This document shows, in pieces, positions 5,978-6,049 of a stretch of 6,049 nucleotides of DNA. Every line of letters begins with the position of its first letter. The stretch's first letter is position 1. The DNA lies in assembly GCA_029262955.1 (NCBI GenBank), contig JAJCYL010000310.1, positions 1 through 6,049 of the forward strand. Reading direction: 5' to 3'. This DNA comes from Cytophagales bacterium. Lineage in GTDB: Bacteria > Bacteroidota > Bacteroidia > Cytophagales > Cyclobacteriaceae. Below the pieces are notes generated by a model. That model was not told where the DNA came from, ran no database searches, and worked only from the letters and a program-made list of their open reading frames with translations. The position numbers were made by a program, and so were the translations under genes.

Positions 5978-6049
5978 ACTTACTTTTCACATTGGACCAT
6001 TTTGATGACATTAGGTTTAATTATATTACCCTGTATTTCTCATCGCCCC

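Noticed and set aside
5902..6049. Plus-strand open frame running off the right edge (starts MLWVLCMQIV)
   Set aside because: Only 49 codons are visible, no recognisable motif is present, and it overlaps the putative promoter and leader on the other strand. It cannot be judged without more sequence.

Overview
The window carries most of an arginine biosynthesis operon on the minus strand, probably from an AT-rich member of the Bacteroidetes (Bacteroidota), plausibly of the Cytophagales type. The phylum call rests on several things: an ArgF'-type acylornithine carbamoyltransferase that aligns without gaps, over its first ~110 residues, to what I remember of the Bacteroides fragilis enzyme; an ArgB with the YCFEKNGVL segment I associate with Bacteroidetes; the lack of Shine-Dalgarno sequences; a promoter of the TTTG-N19-TAnnTTTG kind; and G/C-palindromic intergenic repeats of a kind common in that phylum. 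The genus cannot be read from the sequence.

In transcription order (high to low coordinates) the layout is as follows. A putative promoter lies at 5947-5977. A ~175-nt leader follows, with a possible 29-codon leader peptide and several hairpins (5820-5935). Next come a GNAT acyltransferase (5108-5767), argG (3912-5111), argC (2954-3928), a small inverted repeat (2882-2933), argD (1714-2865), argF' (780-1736), a ~115-bp MITE-like palindromic repeat (656-770), and argB (1-623, cut by the left edge). Junctions are tight: GNAT/argG overlap by 4 nt, argG/argC by 17 nt and argD/argF' by 23 nt. The two real gaps, argC-argD and argF'-argB, are each occupied by a palindromic element.

Together the genes describe a linear N-acylated route. 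The GNAT probably acylates glutamate. ArgB phosphorylates acylglutamate, ArgC reduces the phosphate, ArgD transaminates the semialdehyde, ArgF' carbamoylates acylornithine, and ArgG acts after deacylation. The deacylase (ArgE-like) and ArgH are not in the window and may lie beyond the left edge. ArgF' has alanine at the residue that separates acetylornithine from succinylornithine enzymes (position 90), which argues that the blocking group is succinyl rather than acetyl.

The points most worth following up are that Ala90, a four-cysteine cluster at the C-terminal side of the GNAT domain, and the GC-rich leader with a possible Arg-containing leader peptide. From 5978 to the right edge (72 nt) I see no gene or clear signal. 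I found no tRNA, rRNA, CRISPR array, insertion sequence or broken gene.
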